A stretch of 64,000 bases of DNA from Cladopsammia gracilis (taxonomy: Eukaryota > Cnidaria > Anthozoa > Scleractinia > Dendrophylliidae): the NCBI GenBank assembly GCA_022457155.1, contig JAJGOT010000130.1, positions 1,457,501 to 1,521,500 of the forward strand, in the 5' to 3' direction. Shown in pieces: positions 21,891-31,256 of the stretch. Position numbers and translations under genes: made by a program. The first letter of the stretch is position 1. Each line of letters begins with the position of its first letter. The notes below the pieces were generated by a model. The model was not told the origin of the DNA and made no database searches. It saw only the letters and a list, made by a program, of their open reading frames with translations.

Positions 21891-22152
21891 AAGCACAGGG
21901 AGCCCATACAATGTGTATGTGTAACACAACCGTTTGTAATTTTATAGGAAATGTATGGATTTACCCAAATTTCATATTATAACGAAATATGGACAAATGC
22001 ATGTACTGATTAACACTAAATAAACGTTAAATTACCTTATTTGTTGTGTGTTGTCCTTTTGCCGTAAAAGTGATATTTTGAGCGATTTTGAAGGATCCTG
22101 AGTTCGCCGTTGACTATGCGTCTTAGAGAAGGACAAGGGTGGAAAGAGATTT

Positions 22153-22383
22153 TTGAACGGCTCCAACGTCGAGGCGATTTTTTCACATGAAATTGCATCG
22201 CTCGGCTTTCAAACCACGCAACAGAAAGGCCGAAAGATTCACGCTTCTTCTCCTACCTCTCGATCGAAAATCTGTCCAAACGGTCGGGAGCTAGCCGTCG
22301 AAGAAAATCAAAATCCCACACTTTCCAAGCGGTCGATATTCGTATCAACACTTTGTTGTGCCAGCCAGAAACCGTCCTGCTAA
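22153..22383 (+). CDS. 76-codon ORF of unknown nature
   Basis: Open frame with no recognised domain (begins MNGSNVEAIFSHEIASLGF). It sits between small repeats with no splice or regulatory support. Likely chance. Confidence 0.1.
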   Translation: MNGSNVEAIFSHEIASLGFQTTQQKGRKIHASSPTSRSKICPNGRELAVEENQNPTLSKRSIFVSTLCCASQKPSC

Positions 22384-22447
22384 TTGCCTCTTTCTGATTG
22401 GTCGCCGTTAAACAATAACCGATTCAAAATACGTACCGAGGGTGGGG

Positions 22448-22558
22448 AGCCATAGGCATTCTCGTAAGTCTTCCTGGGCTTCCGGTAGTCGCCGCTCACA
22501 CGACCTGAGTCTGGTGAGTAAACGGTTCGACCTTACGAAAATGCCTATGCCTATGGGG
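22448..22558. repeat. Short inverted repeat of about 110 bp
   Basis: CCATAGGCATTCTCGTAAG and CTTACGAAAATGCCTATG face each other across about 70 bp. Probably a MITE remnant. Confidence 0.5.
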
Positions 22559-22657
22559 TGAATCTGGGTATAGCTTCAAAGTGGCCGGATATTCTGCAGT
22601 TACTCAGTTGACAGAGTCGTCATGTTGGGTTTAACTTGCTGTGACCTTTAAGGCCCA

Positions 22658-22734
22658 AGTCAAACGCCGTTCTTCACATGAGCCGAACTCAATTTTAAAT
22701 TGGGTTCGGCTCATGTGAAGTTCGGCGTTTGACT
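22658..22734. repeat. Near-perfect 77-bp hairpin
   Basis: AGTCAAACGCCG...CTTCACATGAGCCGAAC is followed almost at once by its reverse complement GTTCGGCTCATGTGAAG...CGGCGTTTGACT, with a loop of about 10 AT-rich bases. One base is missing in one arm. The structure could extrude as a cruciform; it is most likely a palindromic MITE. Confidence 0.75.
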
Positions 22735-22794
22735 CAGTTAAGTTCGACTGATTGTATTTGGATCGGCTAGCTGTTCTTCACGGTAACAGAAGCT

Positions 22795-22848
22795 GTCCAG
22801 ACCGTGCAGACTGTGCAGACTGTGCAGACCATGCAGACTGTGCAGACT
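22795..22848 (+). repeat. 10-bp tandem repeat (GTGCAGACTG)
   Basis: About five units of a TGCAGACYRT/G pattern in a row. Confidence 0.8.
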
Positions 22849-23331
22849 GAGTATTTTTTTATCCTGATTATTTTGTTAAATTTAAAATCATTTTAGAACG
22901 GTTTTGCGTTAAGCAGTCCTGTTAGAAATGTACCTTATGTTCCAATGCGTTGGTGGGAAATAAAACGTCACACGATAACGCAATCCATGAATACGGTGGC
23001 ATTTCGTTACAGTGTCAAGTAAAAATATCTCTTGGGGTCGCCCAAGAAAAAATGAAAACTGGAATAATCTGGCGTAAGCATTAGTACCGTAATTAGTAAA
23101 TTATTTATTTATTTTAATTTAATTTTTAGAATGTCCCCATATTAGTAAGGGAGATTTCTCCCTGGCTAGGCGGTTTTTTGACATTTAAATAAAGTTTATT
23201 GATTGAATGATTGACGTTGAAGAAGAATACATTGCTAAGCAATCTAAGAATCGCCCGGACATCGCCCGTCGAAACCGTGAACGCAGTCTGCGTTTTAACA
23301 TGACCGCCTTAGATATGTCATAACGTCTTCA
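22849..23331. other. No gene; possible LINE tail
   Basis: Around 23140-23210 a small stem (GGGAGATTTCTCCC) is followed by AATAAAGTTTATTGATTGAATGATTG, the style of a LINE 3' end with a short repeat tail. Otherwise nothing recognised. Confidence 0.3.
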
Positions 23332-23724
23332 CCCAGGTCCAAACTGTGTTGACGTCACACCTGCAGAGAAGGCCGCATCCACGTGGACAGCTGACTCTTG
23401 CTCCCTCTTTTCTATCTCAACTGACAAAACAAACAGAAGCTGAGTAGCGCATTCCCTTAAATCCTGTAGTGGTGATTGTATAGCATTTGCAGGTAGCCCT
23501 GTTGGGTTTGGGTCACCTCTAGTTAAGTCGTTTAACAGCAAAGATAAAGTCCCTTTGTCATCTAAAAGATACCGTCTTGCGTCACTTAAAGCGTCAGTTG
23601 TTAGTTGTTCTGTATCAGGGGTCAAAAGGAGACGGAATACTCCCTTCAAATTATGTAGAAAATTGCGAAAACCTCGCTCATTTCTTTCTCGGATAACGCT
23701 ACCGCGACTAGTTCGGGCCGCCAT
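23329..23724 (-). CDS. 131-codon ORF, possible first exon, family unknown
   Basis: Starts in a favourable context (CAACATGGCGGCC, which also resembles the YY1-type start-site motif) with MAARTSRGSVIRERNERGF. A charged, helix-forming region follows (LLLNDLTRGDPNPTG; LRECATQLLFVLSVEIEKRE). The stop at 23329-23331 overlaps a possible splice donor (CCTGG|GTGAAG), so this could be a 5' exon spliced to something further left. No domain recognised. It lies just downstream of the Gypsy fragment on the same strand but does not belong to it by sequence. Alternatives: a domesticated or transposon-linked ORF, or chance. Confidence 0.35.
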   Translation of the reverse strand: MAARTSRGSVIRERNERGFRNFLHNLKGVFRLLLTPDTEQLTTDALSDARRYLLDDKGTLSLLLNDLTRGDPNPTGLPANAIQSPLQDLRECATQLLFVLSVEIEKREQESAVHVDAAFSAGVTSTQFGPG

Positions 23725-23994
23725 GTTGAAAATTACCAGTGTTCAACGCGCATTGGATGACGGGATTCGCCAACAGCGAGCAAAGGCATATGGGGTTTGC
23801 TAATAAATTCATGCAGAGGAAAAATTAATTCATGGTCAGGAAAAAATAATTCATTGTCAGAAAAAATAATTCAAACAACGTATAAATAATTATAGGACAC
23901 AAAATTAATTCGTACACATGTAAATAATTATAATAGTACATATAATTATTTATGAAACAACATACAAATAATTGCAAACACAGTTTTATTATTT
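23725..23994. other. AT-rich repeat-like spacer
   Basis: AATTAATTCATGG / AAATAATTCATTG / AAATAATTCAAAC phrases recur, giving a degenerate AT-rich repeat between the 131-codon ORF and the Gypsy fragment. Confidence 0.4.
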
Positions 23995-25410
23995 CTACAT
24001 AGGGAAAAATATATAAGGATTATTTTGAACAGAACGGGCCCTCATAAAAGGGTGCGGGTTATAGGGCGTTGACAACTTGTTGGTTTTGGGTTGCCGCACA
24101 AGAACGACATCACCGATCTCAATTGCAGTAGTCTTTGGGGCCTGTGTACGCTGGTCAGAGTACATTTTCATGGAGCTTTTGGCTTGGGAGTCTCGAAGAC
24201 GGACAAGCTTGTCATCAGCACGTGTAAAGGAACTAACCTCCGGAAACTTGGTTCGCGGTTCGCGCCCAAAGAGTAGGTAATACGGCGTAAAAGTCGTGGT
24301 GGTGTGAGGTGTGCACCTGTAGACATGTAGAAATTGATGCATGGCATTTATCCAGCTGTGTCCTTGAACTTTGGCAGCTCGGATTGCCTTCATCAGGGGC
24401 TTGTTGAAACTTTCTGCCTGGGCGTTGGCTTGAGGCCACAATGGAGTGATTTTTCTATGTCTGACACCACAACCATTGACGAAACTTTTCCACGTTTGAC
24501 TGTTGAACGGAGGGCCATTATCGGATTTGATGACCTCAGGATACCCATACGTACAGAAGACTTTGTCGACGACTGCGGCGGCGGTACTGCGAACAACTTC
24601 TACCACGGGGAAACGAGAGTACTCATCGATCATCACAAGTAAGTATTGGCCTGACGGGAGTGGACCACAGAAATCAATACTAAGGTTAAGCCAGGGTCCA
24701 CGCGGAAGATCTGACATGTTCAGCGGCTCAACTCGTCGTCGGGACGTGTTTGCTTGACAGGGTATGCATCGCTGGACAGCTTCTGTTACCGCGGCGTCTA
24801 TTCCGGGAAACCATACTTTGCTGCGAATTAGTGCCTTGGTTTTGCACTCGCATTGGTGTTCTTCATGCGCTAACTGTACAACTCTTGCTTGAAGGTTGGA
24901 AGGTATTACTATTCAGGAGCCTCTGAGAATCAGGTTGGCACTGTGGTTAACAGTGAGTTCTTCTCGGACATTCCGAAATTGTAGCAGCGCGGAATGATTG
25001 AATGCTGTTGGCTCTTCGTGCAGCTTGACGTCATACCATTTTCCTATCTGTATCATCTTGATGACGACCTGTAGCGTGCTGTCTTGCTCTGTCGCGAGTT
25101 GTACCTCCTCAATAGTGAGAGCGTTGGGGAGTGAAGTCCGGGAGATGAATTGCACGTAATCTTCTGCCATCTTTTCTTGTCTGCTAGACAGGATGTTCTT
25201 CTTAGACGGGTGTCTTGACATGTAGTCTGCGGGGTTGTCGTGCCCGGGGCGATACTCAATGTCTGCATCATAGGGTTGTAACTTTAGGGCCCATCTCGCG
25301 ATGCGTAGCGGAGGGTTTGGTTTCTTCCAGATATGGACTAGTGGCTTGTGGTCTGATACGACTTTGAATGATGCACCACGGACGTAGATATCGAAATGTC
25401 GCATGCCCAC
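23995..25410 (-). pseudogene. Gypsy RNase H end and integrase
   Basis: One frame from 25410 to 23995 broken only by TGA at 24913-24915. It starts in the RNase H region (HFDIYVRGASFKVVSDHKPL, YRPGHDNPADYMSRH). After the stop come the integrase zinc-binding motif (AHEEHQ ... CIPCQAN) and the DDE core: Asp in LSIDFCGPL, Asp in IKSDNGPPF, Glu in QANAQAESFNKPL, all three catalytic residues kept. The chromodomain or C-terminal part is missing: the last 16 residues (MRARSVQNNPYIFFPM) are not integrase. Integrase joins retrotransposon cDNA to host DNA. Confidence 0.9.
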
Positions 25411-27281
25411 ACGACTGCTAAAGCTTCACGTTCTGTTTGCGAGTATCGTGTTTCGACGTCACTGAGTGTGCGGCTGCCATACGCGATTGGCTTATCATCT
25501 TGCACAAGAATTCCAGCAAGGCCAACGGGACTGGCGTCTACCAGAATCTTACTGGGTTTGTCAGGGTCGAAGTAGGGCATTGTGGTGGCTTCTGAAAGAG
25601 CATTCTTGGCCTGTTCAAATGCTTCAACTTGAGGCCTGTCCCAAGTCAATGGTGTCTGACTTCTGGTCAACTTGCGTAGGGGCTCGGTAATTGTCGCGAA
25701 ATCTTTAATGAAACGGGCACTGTATTGGGCCATGCCCAAGAACGAACGGAGTTCTGTAGGATTCCGCGGTTCAGCAGCGTCGCGAAGTGCTTGGACTTTA
25801 CTAGGGGCTGGAGCTATGCCATCTTTGGAGAAGATGTGACCGAAGAACTCGATGCTGGGTTTGTTGAAATCACATTTCTGGGGGTTGACGGTCAGACCTG
25901 ACTGGTGAAGCCTCCGCAGGGTCTTATCTAATGCACGTTTGTGGTCGCTTTGATCTTTGCCAAATACTACGATGTCATCACTGATATTCATTGCACCAGG
26001 GATGTCAGCTATCAACGTTTGAATCGTGTGCTGAAAAATCTCCGCGGCGGCATTGACTCCAAAACTCAGTCTCTTGTATCGATAGAGTCCAAGATGTGTG
26101 GAAAAGGTTGTGATGTATCTACTGGAGGGGTGCAGCTTTAGCTGGTGATAACCGGAGCGAAGATCAAGCTTACTGAAAACAGTCGCACCATTAAGATCTG
26201 TAGTCAGTTCTTCAATTGTAGGCGTGACATGCCTTGTTCTTAGGATGGCTTGATTGGCGGCCCTCATGTCTATACAGAGACGGATCTCTTCGGGACTCTT
26301 TGGCTTTGGGGGAGTGACAATCCTCGAAACCCACTCCGTCGGACCTGACGCTTTCTCGATAATGCCTTCTTTTTCCAACTTTTCAATCTCCTGGGCAACC
26401 TTGTCACGCATATGGAACGGGGTGCGGTTGTACTTGAGGGCAACTGGGGGTACACTCTTATCAATGTGCAGCATCACTTCAGTATCTTTGAGGCATCCAA
26501 TTCCCTCACACAAACCTGGATACTTGGCAAGAAAGTCGTCTGGAGATGGCGGTGAGCTGGATTGCGAGACATGACTCACTCCAACTTTCAGGATCCCAAG
26601 TTTCTCGGCTGTATAAACTTTGCTCAAAAGCGATGGAGCGGAGCCTGGGACAACAAGGAAATCTGCTGATACGGGTTGAACGCCGCTGATGCTGATGTTA
26701 GCGGTCAGGTACTCCTCGCATACTATCGGCGGTGACCTGTAAGGGTGAATAAAACGTCGGCACTTTTGGAACCTGGAGCCAATGTCACGGAGTTGGTCCG
26801 CCACGGCGGAGTTGACAATATTACAAGATGCGCCCGTGTCAATGATTACTCCAACGGGAAGACCATTGATTACAACAGGAAATGTGCTCGCGTTACTTTG
26901 AAATGCGAAGGCATATTCATGGGTATAGGCATCATCACTGTCAGAGTCCGGTGATCGGAATGTGTCACGCAACGGTTGTTGGTCTTGCACATCAACATAA
27001 CGTACACGATTTCCACGGAACTTTCCTTTGTCAGCATTACGTCCACGTTGTGAGTCGAAGTTTGTTCGACCACCTTGTGGAATCTTGCTTCGACACACCG
27101 ACGCAAAATGCCCGGGTTTTCCACATTTAAAACATGTCACGTTGCGTGAACAACGACAATCATCGCCAGAATGACCTTTGATCACGCAGCGAGAGCATTG
27201 TTTTTCTTTCGATTTCGAAGGATTTTGACGTTCTCTCTGGCCTCTTTTACCTCCTCGAGCTTGTCGGCTGACGCTATACAC
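25338..27281 (-). pseudogene. pol: Gypsy nucleocapsid, protease, reverse transcriptase and RNase H
   Basis: 647 codons. Two zinc knuckles at residues 29-63 (CSRCVIKGHSGDDC and CFKCGKPGHFASVC). Protease active site IIDTGAS at 146-152. RT from about 285 to 470: LDLRSGYHQLKLHP gives the first catalytic Asp, and NISDDIVVFG holds the DD pair (a YVDD variant seen in some Gypsy clades). RNase H begins about 590 (ILVDASPVGLAG, then YSQTEREALAVVWA). Near 25400 a frameshift moves RNase H into the frame of the next segment. The first Met is inside the former gag-pol ORF, not a true start. Confidence 0.9.
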
Positions 27282-27289
27282 GTTGGTAA

Positions 27290-27545
27290 ACTGGGTTGTC
27301 TTCGGCGATTTGACGGGCCTGGCTTTCCGAAGCTTCCATGGCTTGAGCGATATCCAACATGCGGTGTAGAATTAAATCTCTTTCGGCGAGAAGCTTCGTT
27401 CGCAACTTTGTGGAGGAACAGTTGTCAATGATTTGATCTTGGATGAAACTGTCGACGCTTTCTTCGGGAAACTCGGAAAAGATTGCTTGCTGTCGAAGCC
27501 TTGTGGCAAACTGAGCGACGGTCTCGCCTTCCTTCTGTTTCTCTT
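27290..27545 (-). pseudogene. gag: Gypsy gag remnant
   Basis: Reads KEGETVAQFATRLRQQAIF ... FIQDQIIDNCSSTKLRTKLL ... LDIAQAMEASESQARQI, the C-terminal capsid region of Gypsy gag, then hits a stop where a one-base shift would lead into the zinc-knuckle ORF. The 5' edge at 27545 is abrupt. Confidence 0.75.
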
Positions 27546-27550
27546 GTCAG

Positions 27551-28089
27551 GGGCACCCAACGACCGAATGTTTCCAAATACGTCAGAAGTGTCTAAAATG
27601 CATTTCTCTATGCTTTAGAAGCCCGTTTGGTTAATTTGAAACTGCCCAAAAAAATTTTTATCTGTTCGGATATCTTAGGGGAACTTTGGTCGTTTCGAAA
27701 GTTCTAGGGGGCTTTTTTGTCTCATCCGAAAGTTTTAGCTATCCTGATGGGTCTTGTCGAAAGTTCGAGGACACGAAGTAGCCATACTTTCATTAGAAAA
27801 TTTTAGGGGACATTTTTTCTATACATGTGCGTATGGTAATTTAGCAAAAATACTAGGCAATATAAATGCTCATCCGAATATTATAGGCGTAAACCCTATT
27901 CATCCGAAAACGTTAGGAAGCGTAAATTATACGCTCTGTCAGACCTAAATATACTAGCACTAGCGAACGGCACTAACGATCTCGTAATTAGTGCTCTTGA
28001 AGAACAACGGGGTCTAAACTCAGTTGTTCCACTATATTCATATGCATTCATATGAAAGATTCATCTTTGTTCCGTTTGTTTGACCTTGT
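27551..28089. repeat. Degenerate GAAAGTTTTAGG repeats
   Basis: Between 27670 and 27935 the phrases TCGAAAGTTCTAGG, CCGAAAGTTTTAGC, CGAAAGTTCGAGG, AGAAAATTTTAGG, CCGAATATTATAGG and CCGAAAACGTTAGG recur every 35-60 bp, often preceded by CAT. An old degenerate tandem array. No gene seen. Confidence 0.4.
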
Positions 28090-28401
28090 TTATACCAAGA
28101 GAGAGACAGAGACAGAGAGGGAATCTCCCAGTAATGGGTTTGGGATACCTTAATTGCAAAAAAGTTATTTTTAGTAACAATGCGGACCAATGCGGAAACA
28201 TTTTCCGGTGAGCTGGTTGACTTCCGGAAGGCTTGCTTTCTTGAATCAGCGCGTCAAATCGAGGCGCAGTCAACAAATTTAAAAAAATGGCGACCATCGC
28301 GGTGGTATTTTCGCATGTCAAAAAGAAAGTAAAATGGTCCTGTTTGAGCAAAGAAAGTTATATAGTACCACTGCGGCTGGATACATAGATCTCCATCTGT
28401 C

Positions 28402-28671
28402 TTAAAACACAAACTGTTGCAACTGAAGCGGTAAAAAGGGGGCTGGACAATTCAACTTACCGGACAGATGCCAATCAACCATCCACTCCAATCTCTTGTA
28501 AGCGTTGTTTCTAAAAGTTTGAAGTCGCTTTCCTCGATCGATGGCCAGCCGATCCAAACTTTCAGACATAAAATAGTTGCATACTGTAGAATTCAAAGTT
28601 GTTGTGTTTTCGGTAGCTGAAGGATAGAAGGATGCTCTTCTGGGAAAATCACTTTTTAGGAATTTCAACAC
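28402..28671 (-). pseudogene. Exon-like ORF in left arm, family unknown
   Basis: Reads RRASFYPSATENTTTLNSTV ... LAIDRGKRLQTFRNNAYKRL ... WMVDWHLSG and is followed by a canonical donor (TCCG|GTAAGT). The open frame extends a little past the donor. The corresponding sequence in the right arm (34031-34130) keeps KRLQTFRNDAYKRLEWMVDW but is shifted upstream. Preservation of the protein phrase plus the donor in both arms suggests a duplicated exon. No domain recognised. Confidence 0.35.
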
Positions 28672-28705
28672 GGCAAGGAGTTATTAAAAAAATGTTAAAA
28701 CCGGC

Positions 28706-28735
28706 TCGCATGCATGCATGCATGCATGCATGCAT
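28706..28735. repeat. (ATGC)n microsatellite, left arm
   Basis: About seven units of GCAT; a shorter homologous tract is at 33866-33886 in the right arm. Confidence 0.85.
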
Positions 28736-28779
28736 GGATTTGTTTTCTAACAGCTTTTATACGTTTGGAAGGACTTTGT

Positions 28780-28870
28780 CAGGTGCAACTTCTTTCCATG
28801 GAAAATTGATATCAGTTCTGTTGAGGTCAGCTACCAAGAAACTCTATACTGACAGGTTAGAGGTTATTTA
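28780..28870 (-). pseudogene. Second exon-like block in left arm
   Basis: After TCAGTATAG the minus strand reads SFLVADLNRTDINFPWKEV and DKVLPN. The right arm (33745-33835, plus strand) reads the same with N to H, A to T and P to L changes. Ends at AAC|GTATAA, a weak donor. The open frame is kept in two diverged copies. Unknown family. Confidence 0.3.
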
Positions 28871-29381
28871 GAGTCAAAGTGTAAATTAGTACAATTTCTG
28901 GAAAAGTGATTGAATTTTCTTTTTTCCCGATGGGCCGCGTGTAAGGCCTACTCTTAACTCGCCGCGAGATTGTGCGAGCTAATGCGAGTTTAGGCGAGTT
29001 AAGGCGAGTTAAGGAAAAATTGAGCTTGCCTATCAGTTGCGAGTTTGTGCGAGTTAAGGCGAGTTAGGGGAAAATGACCCACCTAATGTTGAGGTGATAA
29101 GGGTTAAAACATATAATATGCTCTAGTAACATACATGCAAAAGATGCCTTGCAATCTTTGTATATCTTGTATATATAATAAGGCTCCATGTTGTCCAATT
29201 ACGAAAACATTAAACAAAAAATTTCAGATGAGCTCCAAAATTGAATGAAGCCAAATCTTATTTAATTTTAGGAATTGATTTTTTTTCTTAACTGGACAAG
29301 CTTAAGTATGGATATGGAGCCCTGTTCTTTATTAATTATATAGCATTCAGACACCAAACTATCCCGTAAGGTGGCTGTATG

Positions 29382-29425
<44 letters not shown>
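29382..29425. repeat. (ATA)n microsatellite
   Basis: About 14 uninterrupted AAT-type units. Confidence 0.9.
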
Positions 29426-29428
<3 letters not shown>

Positions 29429-29649
29429 CACCATCATCATCATAAATAATAATAAACTATAATATAATAATTATTATAGCTACATAAATAGTTGGCAGAA
29501 TAATAAATTAGTGAAAAAAGAAACTAATGTAAACAAAACAATCATGAATAGATAAGTCAATGTTTCTGTAGTATAAACACATGTAGGATATTTCATTTCC
29601 ATTTTCCATTTCCATTTTATTTATTTTGCCATTAACCACATTAAAAAAA

Positions 29650-29668
29650 AAATATATATATATATATG

Positions 29669-29716
<48 letters not shown>

Positions 29717-30230
29717 TTATAATAATAATACAACACACTAGAAATTTATAATAACTTAAAAGACGATAGACTACAAAATGTTTAATGTGGTAGTGACAAG
29801 GAAGCCTATATAGAAGCCGGGGGCTTATGCACTATAGGCTTCCTGACAATATAGAATAATCATACGAATTATGAGGACAGCATGAAATATAAAATGTATT
29901 ATTTTAAAAAGAAAAGAAAAGAAAAGAAAAGCAAAGAAGAAGTATGCAGCTCAACAAAGAGTATGTTTGACTAAGAACTAAGAAAGAAGCAATTTTTTAA
30001 GTCTTTTGCAAAACAAACGGATGCTTTCACTGTTTTGAATTTCATGACTTAACGAGTTGAAAAACTTAGGTCCTTGAAACCGAATTGAGAAGTTTCGAAT
30101 ATTAGTTCTACTGGGAGGTATGTAAAAAAGGTTGCAATTTCTAGTATAATGAGAATTTAACTGGCTTGCAAGAGTAAACATATTACGAAAATAATTAGGA
30201 AGTAAACCTCTTTTAAATAAGTACATAAAT
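29650..30230 (-). mobile_element. LINE 3' end (RT C-terminus, stem-loop, AAT tail)
   Basis: The minus-strand ORF 29978-30226 reads HYTRNCNLFYIPPSRTNIR and FSIRFQGPKFFNSLSHEIQ and ends KRLKKLLLS, the C-terminal signature of Jockey/CR1-like reverse transcriptases (R-GP-x-x-FNSLP). Downstream is a hairpin at 29799-29844 (AGGAAGCCTATA / TATAGGCTTCCT), then the tail at 29652-29735, an AAT/AT-rich microsatellite. 5'-truncated at about 30230. It lies inside the 3.2-kb insertion. Confidence 0.75.
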
Positions 30231-31078
30231 ACATAAATTTACCTATCTTATTTAATTATTTTAATTCAATAACACTATGTTTTAATAGACAGGTGAGCAT
30301 AATCCACATCACATGACATAGCATGAATTATTGTCATTGACTCCAGAATTAAAAAAAAATGTTGTAACAGTCTGTGCCAATGTTTTTCAAACAACTAGTA
30401 TAAAAATCCAGGGAAGCTGACGAATTTTTATACAACTCAGCTGAGCAGATTTTAATGACAATCAATTTTACTGAAATGCAATGAAATTTCTTTCTCCTTG
30501 AAAGTAATCAGACTTATCTTTAAGTCTTCCATTCGACCCATCCTCTGCACTTCACTGACCAATTGCCTTTTCGTTTCCTCGGGATAAAACAATTTAATTT
30601 CTTGTAAATGAAGGTTGATGCCTTTTCTCAAATTTTGGAAACTCCCTCCTTAAGCTTGGACAATCCTGTGAGAGAAACCTTGATTTTTACAAAAGAAAGG
30701 AGGATCAAGTTAACTTAATAGTAAATTCTTCGTCATTCTCAGTCCAGCAAAAACAGCAAAAAAACAAATGACCATAAATTATTTTCTGTTCAGAAGAGAG
30801 CTATACCTCATTTGAGTTGATGAACAAAAATACTTTCCTCATCACAAAGCATCCCTTAATTTCCATTATCTGCTTTGTCTAGCATTATCGAAACCCTTAA
30901 GAGTTGTCAGTGGTGAATCTTCCCTGGCCTGCTTCGCATTTTTACAAAAAAAAAATGGCGACCGGCCCTGTTGTGTGTGTTTTCATCTCATGTACGTCAC
31001 ATTGAAGCGTCCTACCTATAGAACGACAGGGCCCTGGGGAAAACACCAGTTACCAGTATCTTCTGGGTAATTTCCAAG

Positions 31079-31256
31079 ATGGCGAACGAAGCTAGCGATC
31101 AATGCAAAAATGGTACCTTTATTAGCAATCCGTTATTCAGTGAAGGGCTAAATGTAACAAGTCTTTATGAATCATGGATTATGTTTGCCAGGCTAACTAC
31201 AATGGAAGCCATACAGGATGTCACGTTGAATCAATGTACAAATCTTCTAGTACCAG
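31079..31256 (+). CDS. Putative 5' exon, family unknown
   Basis: ATG in a YY1/start-like context (TTTCCAAGATGGCGAAC). Reads MANEASDQCKNGTFISNP, LNVTSLYESWIMFARLTTME and DVTLNQCTNLLVPG and reaches a good donor (CCAG|GTAACTTT) at about 31257. Upstream 30950-31075 holds another ATGGCG and GC-richer DNA that could be a promoter. It lies inside the 3.2-kb insertion, so it may be a captured host fragment or the element's own gene. No domain recognised. Confidence 0.35.

Larger units (their letters stand above)
24040..27550 (-). mobile_element. Ty3/Gypsy retrotransposon body without LTRs
   Basis: On the minus strand the order is: partial gag, zinc knuckles, protease, reverse transcriptase, RNase H, integrase; RT before integrase defines Ty3/Gypsy. 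Homology stops abruptly at about 27545 inside gag and at about 24040 inside the integrase C-terminus (after KLSTPYNPHPF). No LTR, primer site or purine tract was found on either side. Lesions: frameshift near 27290, frameshift near 25400, TGA at 24913-24915. Confidence 0.9.

Noticed and set aside
29508..29738. 76-codon ORF with a long Ile run
   Set aside because: Product of the ATA/AAT microsatellite; not a transmembrane protein.
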